Source: an uncultured Eubacteriales bacterium
GTDB taxonomy: Bacteria; Bacillota; Clostridia; Christensenellales; Aristaeellaceae
Length of the DNA stretch: 64,000 nucleotides
NCBI GenBank assembly: GCA_902777335.1
Contig: CACYTF010000015.1
Location: 1-64,000, forward strand
Direction: 5' to 3'
Positions 25,245 through 33,366 of this stretch are shown here, in pieces (positions within the stretch are counted from its first letter, which is position 1; each line of letters starts with the position of its first letter). Made by a program: the position numbers and the translations under genes. The notes beneath the pieces were generated by a model. The model had not been told where the DNA came from. It saw nothing but the letters and a program-made list of their open reading frames with translations, and searched no databases.

Positions 25245-25796
25245 ATGTATTCCTATTGTATATTCTGCGCGACGGTGAAGTGCGAGATGATCGCCGCCGC
25301 CATCCGCCAGAAGTTTGGCTATACCGCCTATTCGCCCCGCATCGTGCAGCGCAAGTGGGTCAAGGGCGAGTGCCTGGAGGAGGTCAAGCCGTACCTGCCG
25401 GGCTATGTGTTCATCTACACCGAACAGCCCATCGAGGACTTCCGCGCCATCCGCATCATGGAGGGCGTGGGCCGCTACCTGGGCCAGCGGGACGAGGGCT
25501 ACCGGCTGCAGGGCGAGGACCGGAGCTTCGCGGAGATGCTCTACGCCCGCGGCGGCGTCATCGGCATCATGAAGACCTACAGGGAGGGCGACCGCGTCCG
25601 CCTGGCCAGGGACATGCTGGGCGACTTCGAGGGCGAGATCATCAAGCTGGACAGGCGCAAGGGCCGCGCGCTGTTGCAGTACAGCTTCGACGGCAACAGC
25701 TACAAGGTGTGGGTCGGGTATGAAATGATCGAGGAAGAGGTAGCAGTCGGCAGGGAGTTTACCGCTGGTGTTCACATACCACAACCGAAGAAATGA
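25245..25796 (+). CDS. NusG-family (LoaP-like) transcription antitermination protein
   Basis: 183 residues from the ATG with GGGAGA upstream; the longer frame runs into the promoter. N-terminal NGN domain (YSYCIFCATVKCEMIAAAI, KWVKGECLEEVKPYLPGYVFIY) and a C-terminal KOW domain (YREGDRVRLARDMLGDFEGEII). It is not the housekeeping NusG: its N-terminus lacks the W-Y-V/I start and a Cys-rich strand replaces it. Specialised paralogues such as LoaP keep RNA polymerase going through terminators of long operons and usually sit at the head of their target. Here nothing co-directional follows. Its last codons overlap the convergent gene by 25 bp. Confidence 0.85.
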   Translation: MYSYCIFCATVKCEMIAAAIRQKFGYTAYSPRIVQRKWVKGECLEEVKPYLPGYVFIYTEQPIEDFRAIRIMEGVGRYLGQRDEGYRLQGEDRSFAEMLYARGGVIGIMKTYREGDRVRLARDMLGDFEGEIIKLDRRKGRALLQYSFDGNSYKVWVGYEMIEEEVAVGREFTAGVHIPQPKK

Positions 25797-26806
25797 TAAT
25801 ATCCATATGTAGAACCTACGGTAATCCCGAGCTTCCCGCCCCGAATGAGCTGTGCTGCTTCCGCGTCCGTCAGGACACAGCCATAAAACAGGTTATCCGT
25901 ATCGGTTGTGGTGAGCTGACGGTGCGCATAGATTTCCTCCGGGCACCCACCTATCGTCAGTGTGATACCATCCATAAACCGGCGCTCCTTCTCCTCTGTA
26001 TCCTGGCCGTTCATCTCAATCGTCAGCAAATTGATACCGTCTGCTTTGTACAGCTTTAGTGCGGCGCCGGCATATTCTGCTGTCCAGACTGGCGCTTCAT
26101 TCGATAGATCCGTGACGGTGGGATCATGCAACTCAGTCCACCAGCCCACGTATTTATCGACGGTCAGGACCTGCTTCTCATAAATCATCGGTCCCGCAAA
26201 TATTTGAAGGCAGATCACAAAATCCGTTTCTGCTCTGGGAAACCTGCGTTCAGTCAACGCTTCCAACGCCTTCACGGTGGGCATGACTTCAATCCACTGA
26301 TCGCCAATGTGCCTTGAATAATTGCCACCCCAGTTCACTCTCCCCATGCCTTTATGATCTATATAATGTGAAACAGGATATCGCATTTCAGCGCTTGCAT
26401 ATCCGGTTTCAGCCGCGGTATTCCTGAACTGATGATATTCAGCCCCGTGCAATACGATCGCCAACTGGTGTTCCGCATCAGCGCTGCTGAATTGCAAGGG
26501 ACTGTCCAGCATGGAATCAAACTCGCGAAGCGTCTTGTCCGCGAGCCACCTATCCGAAATGCGTACCAGCGCCAAATCACCAAGATAATACAGTTCCGCT
26601 CCTTTGCGGAAATCATCCGCCTTCTGTACGCATACCGGGCAAGGAAACAAACCTTCCGTGTCTGTCGTCTCGGCATGTGATACACCTGTACACCGTCTGA
26701 TCTCATGATAATACAGTTCGCCAGGAGAAGAGTAATACGATAACGCGCTTGCAGAAATGAACAACGACAGCATTGAGAGCAAAAAACAACTGCACAGACA
26801 TTTCAT
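25772..26806 (-). CDS. Secreted protein of unknown function with a YYH-C-CxxC motif
   Basis: 344 residues from an ATG with AGGAGG 7 nt upstream. A signal peptide (MKCLCSCFLLSMLSLFISASALS) is followed near residue 28 by LYYHEIRRCTGVSH and then LFPCPVC, a His-x4-Cys plus CxxC set like the extracellular Cys-rich repeats of the protein at 41906-43993. The rest (about 290 residues) is unrecognised. The coding region is clearly lower in GC than its neighbours, which suggests transfer. The signal peptide itself holds two cysteines, so lipidation is possible but no proper lipobox is seen. Confidence 0.75.
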   Translation of the reverse strand: MKCLCSCFLLSMLSLFISASALSYYSSPGELYYHEIRRCTGVSHAETTDTEGLFPCPVCVQKADDFRKGAELYYLGDLALVRISDRWLADKTLREFDSMLDSPLQFSSADAEHQLAIVLHGAEYHQFRNTAAETGYASAEMRYPVSHYIDHKGMGRVNWGGNYSRHIGDQWIEVMPTVKALEALTERRFPRAETDFVICLQIFAGPMIYEKQVLTVDKYVGWWTELHDPTVTDLSNEAPVWTAEYAGAALKLYKADGINLLTIEMNGQDTEEKERRFMDGITLTIGGCPEEIYAHRQLTTTDTDNLFYGCVLTDAEAAQLIRGGKLGITVGSTYGYYHFFGCGM

Positions 26807-26849
26807 AAAAAAGCCTCCTATATGGTTATAATACCATAATTCTTTGTCT

Positions 26850-26878
26850 ATTATATCATAGTATATTATCACAGTCAA
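26850..26878 (-). promoter_or_regulatory. Promoter of the secreted Cys-motif protein
   Basis: On the minus strand TTGACT (26873-26878), 17 bp, TATAAT (26850-26855), in an AT-rich stretch. Confidence 0.85.
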
Positions 26879-27062
26879 AAGTCATAGAGCTTAATATTGT
26901 CTGGGAGATATCTATTTGCATTCTTTTAGCACATTGAATGACCAACTATTATGATATGTCTCAAACATCTGCCACGCATAATAATTCAAGTAACCAGTTG
27001 GGTTATCGTGTCTATTTGGATGTGAGTATTCGGTGTAAATATTTAATAAAGTTGAATTACCT

Positions 27063-27860
27063 ATGGAGAAGCTTTATTGCTCAGGGACCAGTTTGAAGTC
27101 GCTGAAGCTGAAGGGCTGTACCGTTTTGTTAAACCTTGAGTGCGTCGAAAATCCGAAGCTGCAAAGCCTGGATATCACCGGCTGTTCGAGCCTGCTGCAG
27201 GCTGTCAAGGAACCAGATAATCATGAAGCGGGCGAAGAGAACGCAATCTTTACTAAGTCAAACATCGACCAGGTAATTAACCGTAAGGCGCGGTTACACT
27301 TCCCGGTCTCCTGTACGCTCACCGCGAACGGCGCCGTGCTGTACGCCCAGTCGAAGAGCGTGGCCGGGTGCACGATCACCGCGGGCAGCGTCGTCTATAC
27401 CGGCAAGGCCCTGAAGCCCATCCCCAAGGTAAAGTACAACGGGACCGCGCTGAAGAAGGGCGTCGACTTCAAGGTCGTCTCCTACAAGAACAACAAGAAG
27501 GTCGGCTACGGCACGGTCACCATCAAGGGTATGGGCGCCTACGAGGGCGAGGCCGAGGGGACCTTCAAGATACTTCCCAAGGCCACCAGGATCAAGAGCG
27601 TGACCGGCGGCAAGGGAAAGCTCACGGCCAAGTGGACAAAGGTTCCCGGCGTCGCGGGGTACCAGATCCAGATCAGCCTGAAGAAGGACTTCAGCTCAGG
27701 CCTGAAGAAGATGCTCAGCGGCGCGTCGACGACCGGGAAGACCCTCGACGAGCTGAAAACCAAGGGAACCTACTACGTGCGGGTTCGCGCCTATCACAAG
27801 ATCGGCAAGGAATACTTCTGGTCCGCGTGGTCCGCGACGAAGAAGGTCAGCGTGAAGTAA
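27063..27860 (+). pseudogene. 5'-truncated leucine-rich-repeat surface protein
   Basis: The frame of 265 residues begins inside a leucine-rich repeat array (LYCSGTSLKSLKLKGCT, then LLNLECVENPKLQSLDITGC), with a stop codon nine codons upstream of the ATG, no signal peptide and no ribosome binding site. About residues 95-170 form a surface-associated repeat with VVYTGKALKPIPKVKYNGTAL, and the C-terminal FN3-like domain reads GKLTAKWTKVPGVAGYQIQ. Intact proteins of this type are secreted and several times longer. The AT-rich 200 bp upstream does not encode the missing part in any frame I can follow, so a 5' deletion or a recombination remnant is likely. The domain style matches the surface protein at the start of the window. 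Confidence 0.6.
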
Positions 27861-27887
27861 TCGGATATACCGGGCCAGCGGCCCGAA

Positions 27888-27933
27888 CGAACAACAGCAG
27901 GCGTTGCTCCGGGCAACGCCTGATGTTTGTTCG
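27888..27933. terminator. Long hairpin between convergent genes
   Basis: CGAACAACAGCAGGCGTTGC pairs with GCAACGCCTGATGTTTGTTCG around a short loop, one bulge only. There is no clear T-run; it could act as a bidirectional terminator or be a repeat element. Confidence 0.55.
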
Positions 27934-27955
27934 CCACTGACTGCTGACTATTGCC
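27934..27955 (-). repeat. Heptamer repeat at the 3' end of the CD1247-like gene
   Basis: Read on the minus strand, the TAG stop is followed by GCAATAG-TCAGCAG-TCAGTGG, the same 7-bp-period family as at 1276-1398, again in the coding-strand orientation of the gene it follows. Confidence 0.65.
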
Positions 27956-28458
27956 TACTCCTCCTCCGCCGGCTTGGCGATGGGGGCGTTGTCGGGGGTC
28001 AGGGGCACGGGGGTCACCCGCTCGCCGCAGTGGGGGCACAGGTATTCGGCGCCCTCCGCGTCCTTCAGCGACGTGAAGAACATGCGGCTGCACTTGGGGC
28101 ACAGGTTGCCCGCCAGCGATTCCTCCTCCGGCGCGTCGTTCTGCGCCGGCTTCAGCAGGTGCAGCTTGTCTTCGCCGTCGTCAAACAGCATGTCGTCGAA
28201 ATCCGCGTCGTCGTCATCGTCGTCGTCAAACAGGTCGTCATCGCGATCGCCCTCAAGCTCCGTCAGGTCCTCGTCGATGCTCTCCACATAGTCGTTCAGG
28301 TCCTCCAGCAGCTCGTCGATGGCTTCCACGCGATCGGACAGGTCGCCGAGCAGCTCGACGATGCCCGCCATCAGCTTGCCGTTGGGGCTGTCGGTGTCAA
28401 ACGAAGCGCCCTCCATCAGGCCCTTCAGAAAGCCGACCTTCTTGCCGAGATTTTCCAT
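27955..28458 (-). CDS. CD1247-like protein with acidic linker and zinc ribbon
   Basis: 167 residues; AGGAGGTG 5-6 nt before the ATG. The N-terminal helical domain (MENLGKKVGFLKGLMEGASFD) is the CD1247 N-terminal family of Clostridia; a very acidic segment (Asp run near residue 80) leads to a C-terminal zinc ribbon (LCPKCSRMFF near 119, LCPHCGERV near 140). Function unknown; probably cytoplasmic. A TATAAT box lies just upstream on the minus strand. Its 3' end is marked by a heptamer repeat. Confidence 0.82.
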   Translation of the reverse strand: MENLGKKVGFLKGLMEGASFDTDSPNGKLMAGIVELLGDLSDRVEAIDELLEDLNDYVESIDEDLTELEGDRDDDLFDDDDDDDADFDDMLFDDGEDKLHLLKPAQNDAPEEESLAGNLCPKCSRMFFTSLKDAEGAEYLCPHCGERVTPVPLTPDNAPIAKPAEEE

Positions 28459-28528
28459 TGCCGCACCTCCTGTTCAAATCCATTATAGCGCGCCGCGGCG
28501 TCGCTTATTCAGTACCCCGTCGCCAAGA

Positions 28529-28580
28529 CAAGCGCCGGCGAAGCCTCGCGGCCATCGCCGCGGGACTTCACCGGCGCTTG
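28529..28580. repeat. 24-bp-arm hairpin between efp and the CD1247-like gene
   Basis: CAAGCGCCGGCGAAGCCTCGCGGC pairs with the opposite arm (28557-28580) with two or three mismatches around a 4-nt loop. No T-run follows on the minus strand, so it may be a repeat element or an RNA-processing structure rather than a classical terminator for efp. Confidence 0.6.
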
Positions 28581-28621
28581 CCGCAAACCTCCCGCCCCGG
28601 GGATTGGGGAACGCCTTCTGA

Positions 28622-29182
28622 TCAGGCGCGGCCCAGGTATTCGCCGCCGTCGCGGGTGTCGATCTTCAGGACCTCGCCGTTCTCGATGAACAGCGGCACC
28701 TGCAGCACCAGGCCGGTCTCGAAGGTGGCGGGCTTGGTGGTGTTCGCGGCGGTATCGCCCTTGAAGCCGGGCTCGGTGTTGGTCACCTGCAGCTCCACGA
28801 AGTTCGGCGGCTGCACGCTGAAGGGCGCGCCCTTGAAGAAGCGCACGGTCACGTTGGTGTTCTCCTTCACGAAGGGCATGGCGTCCTCGACCTGGTCGTG
28901 GGACAGGGGCAGATCGTCGTAGGTCTCCAGGTCCATGAAGTGGTAGAAGTCGCCGTCGTTGTAGGTGTACTGCATCTCCTTGGTCTCGATATAGGCCTTG
29001 GGGAATTTTTCGGTGGGGTTGAAGGTGCGCTCGATGACCGCGCCGGTGACGACGTTCTTCAGCTTCGTGCGCACAAAGGCCGCGCCCTTGCCGGGCTTGA
29101 CGTGCAGGAACGAAATGATGGTCCACACGCCGTTGTCCATCTCAAAGGTGACGCCGTTTCTGAAATCGCTTGCGTTGATCAT
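28622..29182 (-). CDS. efp: Translation elongation factor P
   Basis: 186 residues, the full length of EF-P. It has the KOW-like N-terminal domain with the loop [15 protein letters not shown] whose lysine (K32-K34 region) enters the ribosomal P site, the middle OB domain ([17 protein letters not shown]) and the C-terminal signature [26 protein letters not shown] ending (here [13 protein letters not shown]). EF-P relieves ribosome stalling at polyproline. No lysine-modifying gene (epmA/epmB type) lies nearby. It is downstream of the M24 peptidase, the common clostridial order. Confidence 0.97.
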   Translation of the reverse strand: MINASDFRNGVTFEMDNGVWTIISFLHVKPGKGAAFVRTKLKNVVTGAVIERTFNPTEKFPKAYIETKEMQYTYNDGDFYHFMDLETYDDLPLSHDQVEDAMPFVKENTNVTVRFFKGAPFSVQPPNFVELQVTNTEPGFKGDTAANTTKPATFETGLVLQVPLFIENGEVLKIDTRDGGEYLGRA

Positions 29183-29239
29183 GGGGATGTTGCCTCCTCA
29201 AATAGTAGTCTTGGTCGCGGGATTGGCTTCGTCTGTCGG

Positions 29240-30304
29240 CTACAGCTCGATCAAATGCTTCGGCGCGGCGATGGTGTTGATCACGCCGTCCTCGGTCATA
29301 ATCACCGTATCCTCGATCCGGCATCCGCCCAGGCCGGGAATATATACGCCGGGCTCCACCGTCACCACGTGGCCGGGCCTGAGCACGGCCGTGTTTCCGG
29401 AGCTGACCCGGGGCTGTTCGTGAATGTACAGGCCGACGCCGTGGCCCAGGCTGTGGCCGAAGCTGTCGGGGTAGCGGGCGTCGATGTAGTCGCGGGCCGC
29501 CTTGTCCACGTCGCCGCAGGCCCTGCCCACGGCCAGCGCGTCCAGGCCCAGCTGCTGGGCGACGCGCACCGTTTCGTAGATCTCCCGCAGGGGCTTTTGG
29601 ACCTTGCCGAAGCCCACGGTGCGGGTCATGTCCGAGCGATAGCCGTTCACCGTGGCGCCGAAGTCCAGCGTCAAGAGCTCGCCGCTTTCGATCACCCGGT
29701 CCGACGGGCGGGCGTGGGGCAGCGCGCCGTTGGGGCCCGAGGCGGCGATGGTCTCGAAGGCCACGCCCTCGCTGCCCAGCTCCAGCATCTCGAATTCCAG
29801 CATCCGCTGGACCTGCTTTTCCGTCATGCCCGCGTGGATGCGGGGCAGCAGGTTCATGAAGGCGTCGCTGGCGATGGCCGCCGCGCGCCGGATGGATTCG
29901 AGCTCCGCCGCGTCCTTGACCTCGCGCAGCCGCTCGCACAGACCGGCCATCGGAACAAGCTCCGCGCCCTGCAGAGCCCCGGCCAGCGCCTGGTAGCCGT
30001 CGTAGGTCAGATAATCGGTTTCCGCCAGGATCGTCCGGGCGCCGTGGGCTTTGACCTGCTCCGCGATCAGCGCGGGGTATTCCGCCCCGCGAGGCACCTG
30101 CACAAGCGCCCAGTCCGGCGCCTGTTGGCGGGCCTGCTCCATGTAGCGGAAATCGGTGAGGATCACGTGCGCTTCGGCGCATATGAACAGGCAGCCCTCG
30201 CCGGTGTAACCGGCCAGATAGCGCAGGTTTTCGGGCCGGTGGATCAGCGCCGCGTCCGCCTGCATGGCGTCCAGAAACGCCGTCAGATGACTCAATTTGG
30301 TCAC
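29240..30304 (-). CDS. M24 family metallopeptidase (Xaa-Pro aminopeptidase/dipeptidase)
   Basis: About 354 residues. The start is uncertain: GTG at 30304 has GGGAG too close, TTG at 30295 has it at about 10 nt. A creatinase-like N-terminal domain (LIHRPENLRYLAGYTGEGCLFI) precedes the pita-bread catalytic domain with metal ligands in LLTLDFGATVNGYRSDMTRT (two Asp), GHSLGHGVGLYIHE (His), VTVEPGVYIPG (Glu) and RIEDTVIMTEDG (Glu). It removes N-terminal residues ahead of proline or splits X-Pro dipeptides in the cytoplasm. Located 57 bp upstream of efp on the same strand. Confidence 0.92.
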   Translation of the reverse strand: MTKLSHLTAFLDAMQADAALIHRPENLRYLAGYTGEGCLFICAEAHVILTDFRYMEQARQQAPDWALVQVPRGAEYPALIAEQVKAHGARTILAETDYLTYDGYQALAGALQGAELVPMAGLCERLREVKDAAELESIRRAAAIASDAFMNLLPRIHAGMTEKQVQRMLEFEMLELGSEGVAFETIAASGPNGALPHARPSDRVIESGELLTLDFGATVNGYRSDMTRTVGFGKVQKPLREIYETVRVAQQLGLDALAVGRACGDVDKAARDYIDARYPDSFGHSLGHGVGLYIHEQPRVSSGNTAVLRPGHVVTVEPGVYIPGLGGCRIEDTVIMTEDGVINTIAAPKHLIEL

Positions 30305-30434
30305 GCTCCCGCATGAGAGTTTATACAAACACAGCCCATTATAGCATATCCGCCGCTGAATTACCATAGGAAAAGCGCATTTAGCGGCGAAAATTTACCT
30401 CGCGTTAAATCCCTATGAAATCGGTCGGAATTGA

Positions 30435-30463
30435 TTGACGCGGGCGGAAAAACATGATACAAT
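30435..30463 (+). promoter_or_regulatory. Promoter of the isc operon
   Basis: TTGACG (30435-30440), 17 bp, TACAAT (30458-30463). The sequence TCGGAATTG occurs twice around it (30425 and 30489 regions), a possible operator pair for IscR, though it is not a known IscR box. Confidence 0.8.
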
Positions 30464-30516
30464 ACCCACGTAAACCCGAGTAAAAAGATCGGAATTGGTG
30501 AACGGGGGGTGGGCCC

Positions 30517-30954
30517 ATGAAGCTGTCGACGCGGGGGCGCTACGGCATACAGGCGATGTACGACCTGGCGCTGCACGCGCAGAGCGGCCCGCAGTCCATC
30601 AAGGCCATTTCCGAGCGGCAGGGGGTGCCGGAGGCCTACCTGGAGCAGCTGTTCGCGGCGCTGAAGCGGCAGGACCTGGTCGTCAGCACCCGGGGCGCCC
30701 AGGGGGGCTACACGCTGTCCAGGCCGCCGGAGGCGATCACGGTGGGCGACGTGCTGCGCGCGCTGGAGGGCGGCCTCAGCCTGGTGGAATGCCTGGACGA
30801 GGCGGAGATCTGCGGCAAGCGCTGCTCCTGCGCCAGCCGCGTCGTGTGGCAGAAGCTGCGGGACGGCCTGAACGCCATCGTGGACGGCATCACCCTTCGG
30901 GACATGATCGAGGATTATCAGCGCCAATGCGCGCAGGAGGAAAAGACGACATGA
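30517..30954 (+). CDS. iscR: Rrf2-family Fe-S cluster regulator IscR-like
   Basis: 145 residues. The winged-helix N-terminus MKLSTRGRYGIQAMYDLALHA is the Rrf2 signature, with the recognition region ISERQGVPEAYLEQLFAALKR and wing RGAQGGYTLSRPP. The cysteine set CLDEAEICGKRCSC (residues about 92-107) can hold a [2Fe-2S] cluster, as in IscR. Its ATGA overlap with the cysteine desulfurase gene shows tight coupling, so it most likely senses cluster supply and controls this operon. Confidence 0.93.
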   Translation: MKLSTRGRYGIQAMYDLALHAQSGPQSIKAISERQGVPEAYLEQLFAALKRQDLVVSTRGAQGGYTLSRPPEAITVGDVLRALEGGLSLVECLDEAEICGKRCSCASRVVWQKLRDGLNAIVDGITLRDMIEDYQRQCAQEEKTT

Positions 30955-32144
30955 AGGTATACATGGACAACGGCGCGACGACCCGCGTGACCGAGCCGGT
31001 CTACGCGGCGATGCAGCCCTATTTCTGCGAAATCTTCGGCAACCCCTCGTCGGTGCACGGCTTCGGTCGCGAGGCCCGCAAGGCGGTGGAGGCGGCCCGC
31101 GCCCAGGTGGCGAAGGCCATCGGCGCCGAGCCCCGGGAGATCTACTTCACCGGCTGCGGCACCGAATCCGACAACTGGGCCCTGCGGGGCGCGGCCTATG
31201 CCAACGCGAAGAAGGGCCGGCACATCATCACCACCAACATCGAGCACCACGCGGTGCTGCACACCTGCAGGCAGCTGGAGAAGGAGGGCTTCGAGGTCAC
31301 CTATCTGCCGGTGGATTCCTACGGCCTGGTGACGCCGGAGCAGCTGGAGGCGGCCATGCGGCCCGACACGGTGCTGGTGAGCGTCATGTACGCCAACAAC
31401 GAGGTCGGCACCATCGAGCCGATCCCGGAGCTGGCGGCGGTGGCGAAGCGGCACGGCGCGCTGTTTCACACCGACGCGGTGCAGGCCGTCGGCCACGTGG
31501 AAATCGACGTGAAGGCCCAGAACATCGACATGCTCAGCCTGTCCGGCCACAAGTTCCACGCGCCCAAGGGCATCGGCGCGCTGTACGTGCGCCACGGCGT
31601 GCGGCTGCAGCGGCTGATGGAGGGCGGCGCCCAGGAGCGCGGCCAGCGGCCCGGCACCGAGAACCTGGCGGGCATCGTGGGCCTGGGCAAGGCCATCGAG
31701 CTGGCCACCGGCGACATACCGGCCCGGGCGGCGAAGATGGCCGCCATACGCGACCACATGATCGAAAGGATCATGAACGAGATCCCCCACGTCCAGCTGA
31801 ACGGCCACCCCACGCGGCGCATGTGCGGCAACGTGAACGTGTCGTTCTACTTCATCGAGAGCGAGAGCGTGCTGTTGCACCTGGACCTGCGGGGCGTCGC
31901 GGCGAGCTCCGGCTCGGCGTGCACCTCCGGTTCGCTGGACCCCAGCCACGTGCTGCTGGCCATCGGCGTGTCCCACGAGCACGCCAACGGCTCCATCCGG
32001 CTGAGCCTGAGCGACGAGAACACGATGGAAGAGGCGGACTACGTGGTGGACTGCCTGGTGGAAACCGTGGCGAAGCTGCGGGCCATGTCTCCGCTGTACG
32101 AGGATTTCCTCAAGGGCGTGGAGACCGTGGGCACCGACGACTGA
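30951..32144 (+). CDS. iscS: Cysteine desulfurase (NifS/IscS type)
   Basis: 397 residues from the ATG overlapping the iscR stop. PLP enzyme of class V aminotransferase fold: EHHAVLHT (His stacking on PLP, near 102), the Schiff-base lysine in SGHKFHAPKGIGALYV near residue 202, and the active-site cysteine in SSGSACTSGSLDPSHVL near 323. It removes sulfur from cysteine for Fe-S cluster assembly. The next gene encodes its scaffold partner 28 bp downstream. Cytoplasmic. Confidence 0.96.
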   Translation: MKVYMDNGATTRVTEPVYAAMQPYFCEIFGNPSSVHGFGREARKAVEAARAQVAKAIGAEPREIYFTGCGTESDNWALRGAAYANAKKGRHIITTNIEHHAVLHTCRQLEKEGFEVTYLPVDSYGLVTPEQLEAAMRPDTVLVSVMYANNEVGTIEPIPELAAVAKRHGALFHTDAVQAVGHVEIDVKAQNIDMLSLSGHKFHAPKGIGALYVRHGVRLQRLMEGGAQERGQRPGTENLAGIVGLGKAIELATGDIPARAAKMAAIRDHMIERIMNEIPHVQLNGHPTRRMCGNVNVSFYFIESESVLLHLDLRGVAASSGSACTSGSLDPSHVLLAIGVSHEHANGSIRLSLSDENTMEEADYVVDCLVETVAKLRAMSPLYEDFLKGVETVGTDD

Positions 32145-32172
32145 CGAGCAAAGCGATACAGGAGGCGCGATT

Positions 32173-32589
32173 ATGGAATACACCGAGCAGGTCATGGACC
32201 ACTTCATGAATCCGAGGAACATGGGCGATATGGAGGACGCCAGCGGCGTGGGCACCGTGGGCAACGCCAAGTGCGGCGACATCATGCGCATCTACATCAA
32301 GGTCGAAAACGACGTGATCACCGACGTGAAGTTCAAGACCTTCGGCTGCGGCGCGGCCATCGCCACGTCCAGCAAGGCCACCGAGATCGTCAAGGGCATG
32401 ACGCTGGAGCAGGCCGAGCAGGTGACCAACAAGATGGTCATGGAGGCCCTGGGCGGGCTGCCGCCGGTGAAGGTGCACTGCTCCGTGCTGGCCGAGGAGG
32501 CCCTGCACGCCGCCATACAGGACTACCGGGCAAAGCTTGAAAAGGGCGAGGCGCCGGAGGCGGAGGAAGAGGAAGTCAGGTATGTGTGA
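32173..32589 (+). CDS. iscU: Fe-S cluster assembly scaffold NifU/IscU
   Basis: 138 residues. Three cluster-binding cysteines: GNAKCGD near residue 35, FGCGAAIATSS near 58 and VHCSVLAEEAL near 103, the conserved IscU pattern with the stabilising aspartate after the first cysteine. The acidic C-terminal tail (EAPEAEEEEV) is typical of clostridial forms. It accepts sulfur from the desulfurase and passes assembled clusters to apo-proteins such as the hydrogenases encoded in this window. AGGAGGCG precedes the ATG. Confidence 0.96.
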   Translation: MEYTEQVMDHFMNPRNMGDMEDASGVGTVGNAKCGDIMRIYIKVENDVITDVKFKTFGCGAAIATSSKATEIVKGMTLEQAEQVTNKMVMEALGGLPPVKVHCSVLAEEALHAAIQDYRAKLEKGEAPEAEEEEVRYV

Positions 32590-32598
32590 GGGGCTGGC

Positions 32599-32627
32599 TT
32601 GACCCTGTGCCGTATTTATGGTAAACT
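32599..32627 (+). promoter_or_regulatory. Promoter of the first MNT-HEPN pair
   Basis: TTGACC (32599-32604), 17 bp, TAAACT (32622-32627), 10 bp after the iscU stop. Confidence 0.75.
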
Positions 32628-32652
32628 GTGCAGGGAGAAGGAGGCGCTTGTC

Positions 32653-32943
32653 ATGGTGTACACGGTCGATCAGATCCGGCGAATTGCCGTTCCCATAGCG
32701 CAGTCCTACGGGGTTAAGAGCCTGTCGTTGTTTGGCAGTTATGCCCGCGGTGAAGCTACGGAAAGCAGCGACATTGACATGCTGATCGAATGCGGGGCGA
32801 TTCGCAGCGCCTTCCAGATGGGCGGTCTGTATGCAGACTTAAGCGAAGGCCTGGGCAAGCCGTTGGATCTGGTGACGACAGATCACCGGGACAAGGGCTT
32901 TCTGGGACGCATTGAAGCGGACCGGGTCCGACTCTATCCGTGA
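32653..32943 (+). CDS. Minimal nucleotidyltransferase (MntA-like antitoxin)
   Basis: 96 residues; AAGGAGG 8 nt before the ATG. The signature SLFGSYARGEATESSDIDMLIE (residues about 26-47) contains the GS-x10-D-x-D metal-binding set of MNT proteins. In HepT/MntA modules this protein transfers AMP to the HEPN toxin and inactivates it. The HEPN partner starts 15 bp downstream. GC content is lower than in the neighbouring isc operon, in line with a mobile module. Confidence 0.88.
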   Translation: MVYTVDQIRRIAVPIAQSYGVKSLSLFGSYARGEATESSDIDMLIECGAIRSAFQMGGLYADLSEGLGKPLDLVTTDHRDKGFLGRIEADRVRLYP

Positions 32944-32957
32944 GGGAGGCGATCAGC

Positions 32958-33305
32958 ATGCCGACACGGAACGAACAGATCGTTCGACGGATGTTGGAAT
33001 ACTGTGATGAGATCGCTGGAACGTTAGCCTGGTTCGGCAATGACGAACAGCGCTTTTATTCGGACTATATCATGCGCAACGCGCTGGCGATGCCTTTGCA
33101 GCAGATTGGCGAACTGGCGACCCATGTCACCGATGATTTCATCAAGGGCAACAACGGGATTCCCTGGAAACAAATCAAGGGTATGCGCACATGGTTCGCC
33201 CATCAGTATTGGGATATGAGCTTCGACAAGATATGGGTCACACTGACTGAGGACGTGCCCGATCTGAAGCGGAAACTGGAGATGCTGTTATCTGAGTTCC
33301 AATGA
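32958..33305 (+). CDS. HEPN-domain RNase (HepT-like toxin)
   Basis: 115 residues; GGGAGG 8 nt before the ATG. An all-helical DUF86-type HEPN protein with the R-x4-H catalytic motif in MRTWFAHQYWDMS (near residue 75-85), the form used by HepT ribonucleases, and a closing VPDLKRKLEMLL helix. As toxin of the pair it would cleave RNA when not AMPylated by the upstream nucleotidyltransferase. Whether it acts in plasmid/phage defence or as a genomic module is not visible. Confidence 0.88.
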   Translation: MPTRNEQIVRRMLEYCDEIAGTLAWFGNDEQRFYSDYIMRNALAMPLQQIGELATHVTDDFIKGNNGIPWKQIKGMRTWFAHQYWDMSFDKIWVTLTEDVPDLKRKLEMLLSEFQ

Positions 33306-33366
33306 TATGTCTGAATACGCGCCATCCTTCAACCGGGGGATGGCGCGTTTGGAAGGGGCGATACGC

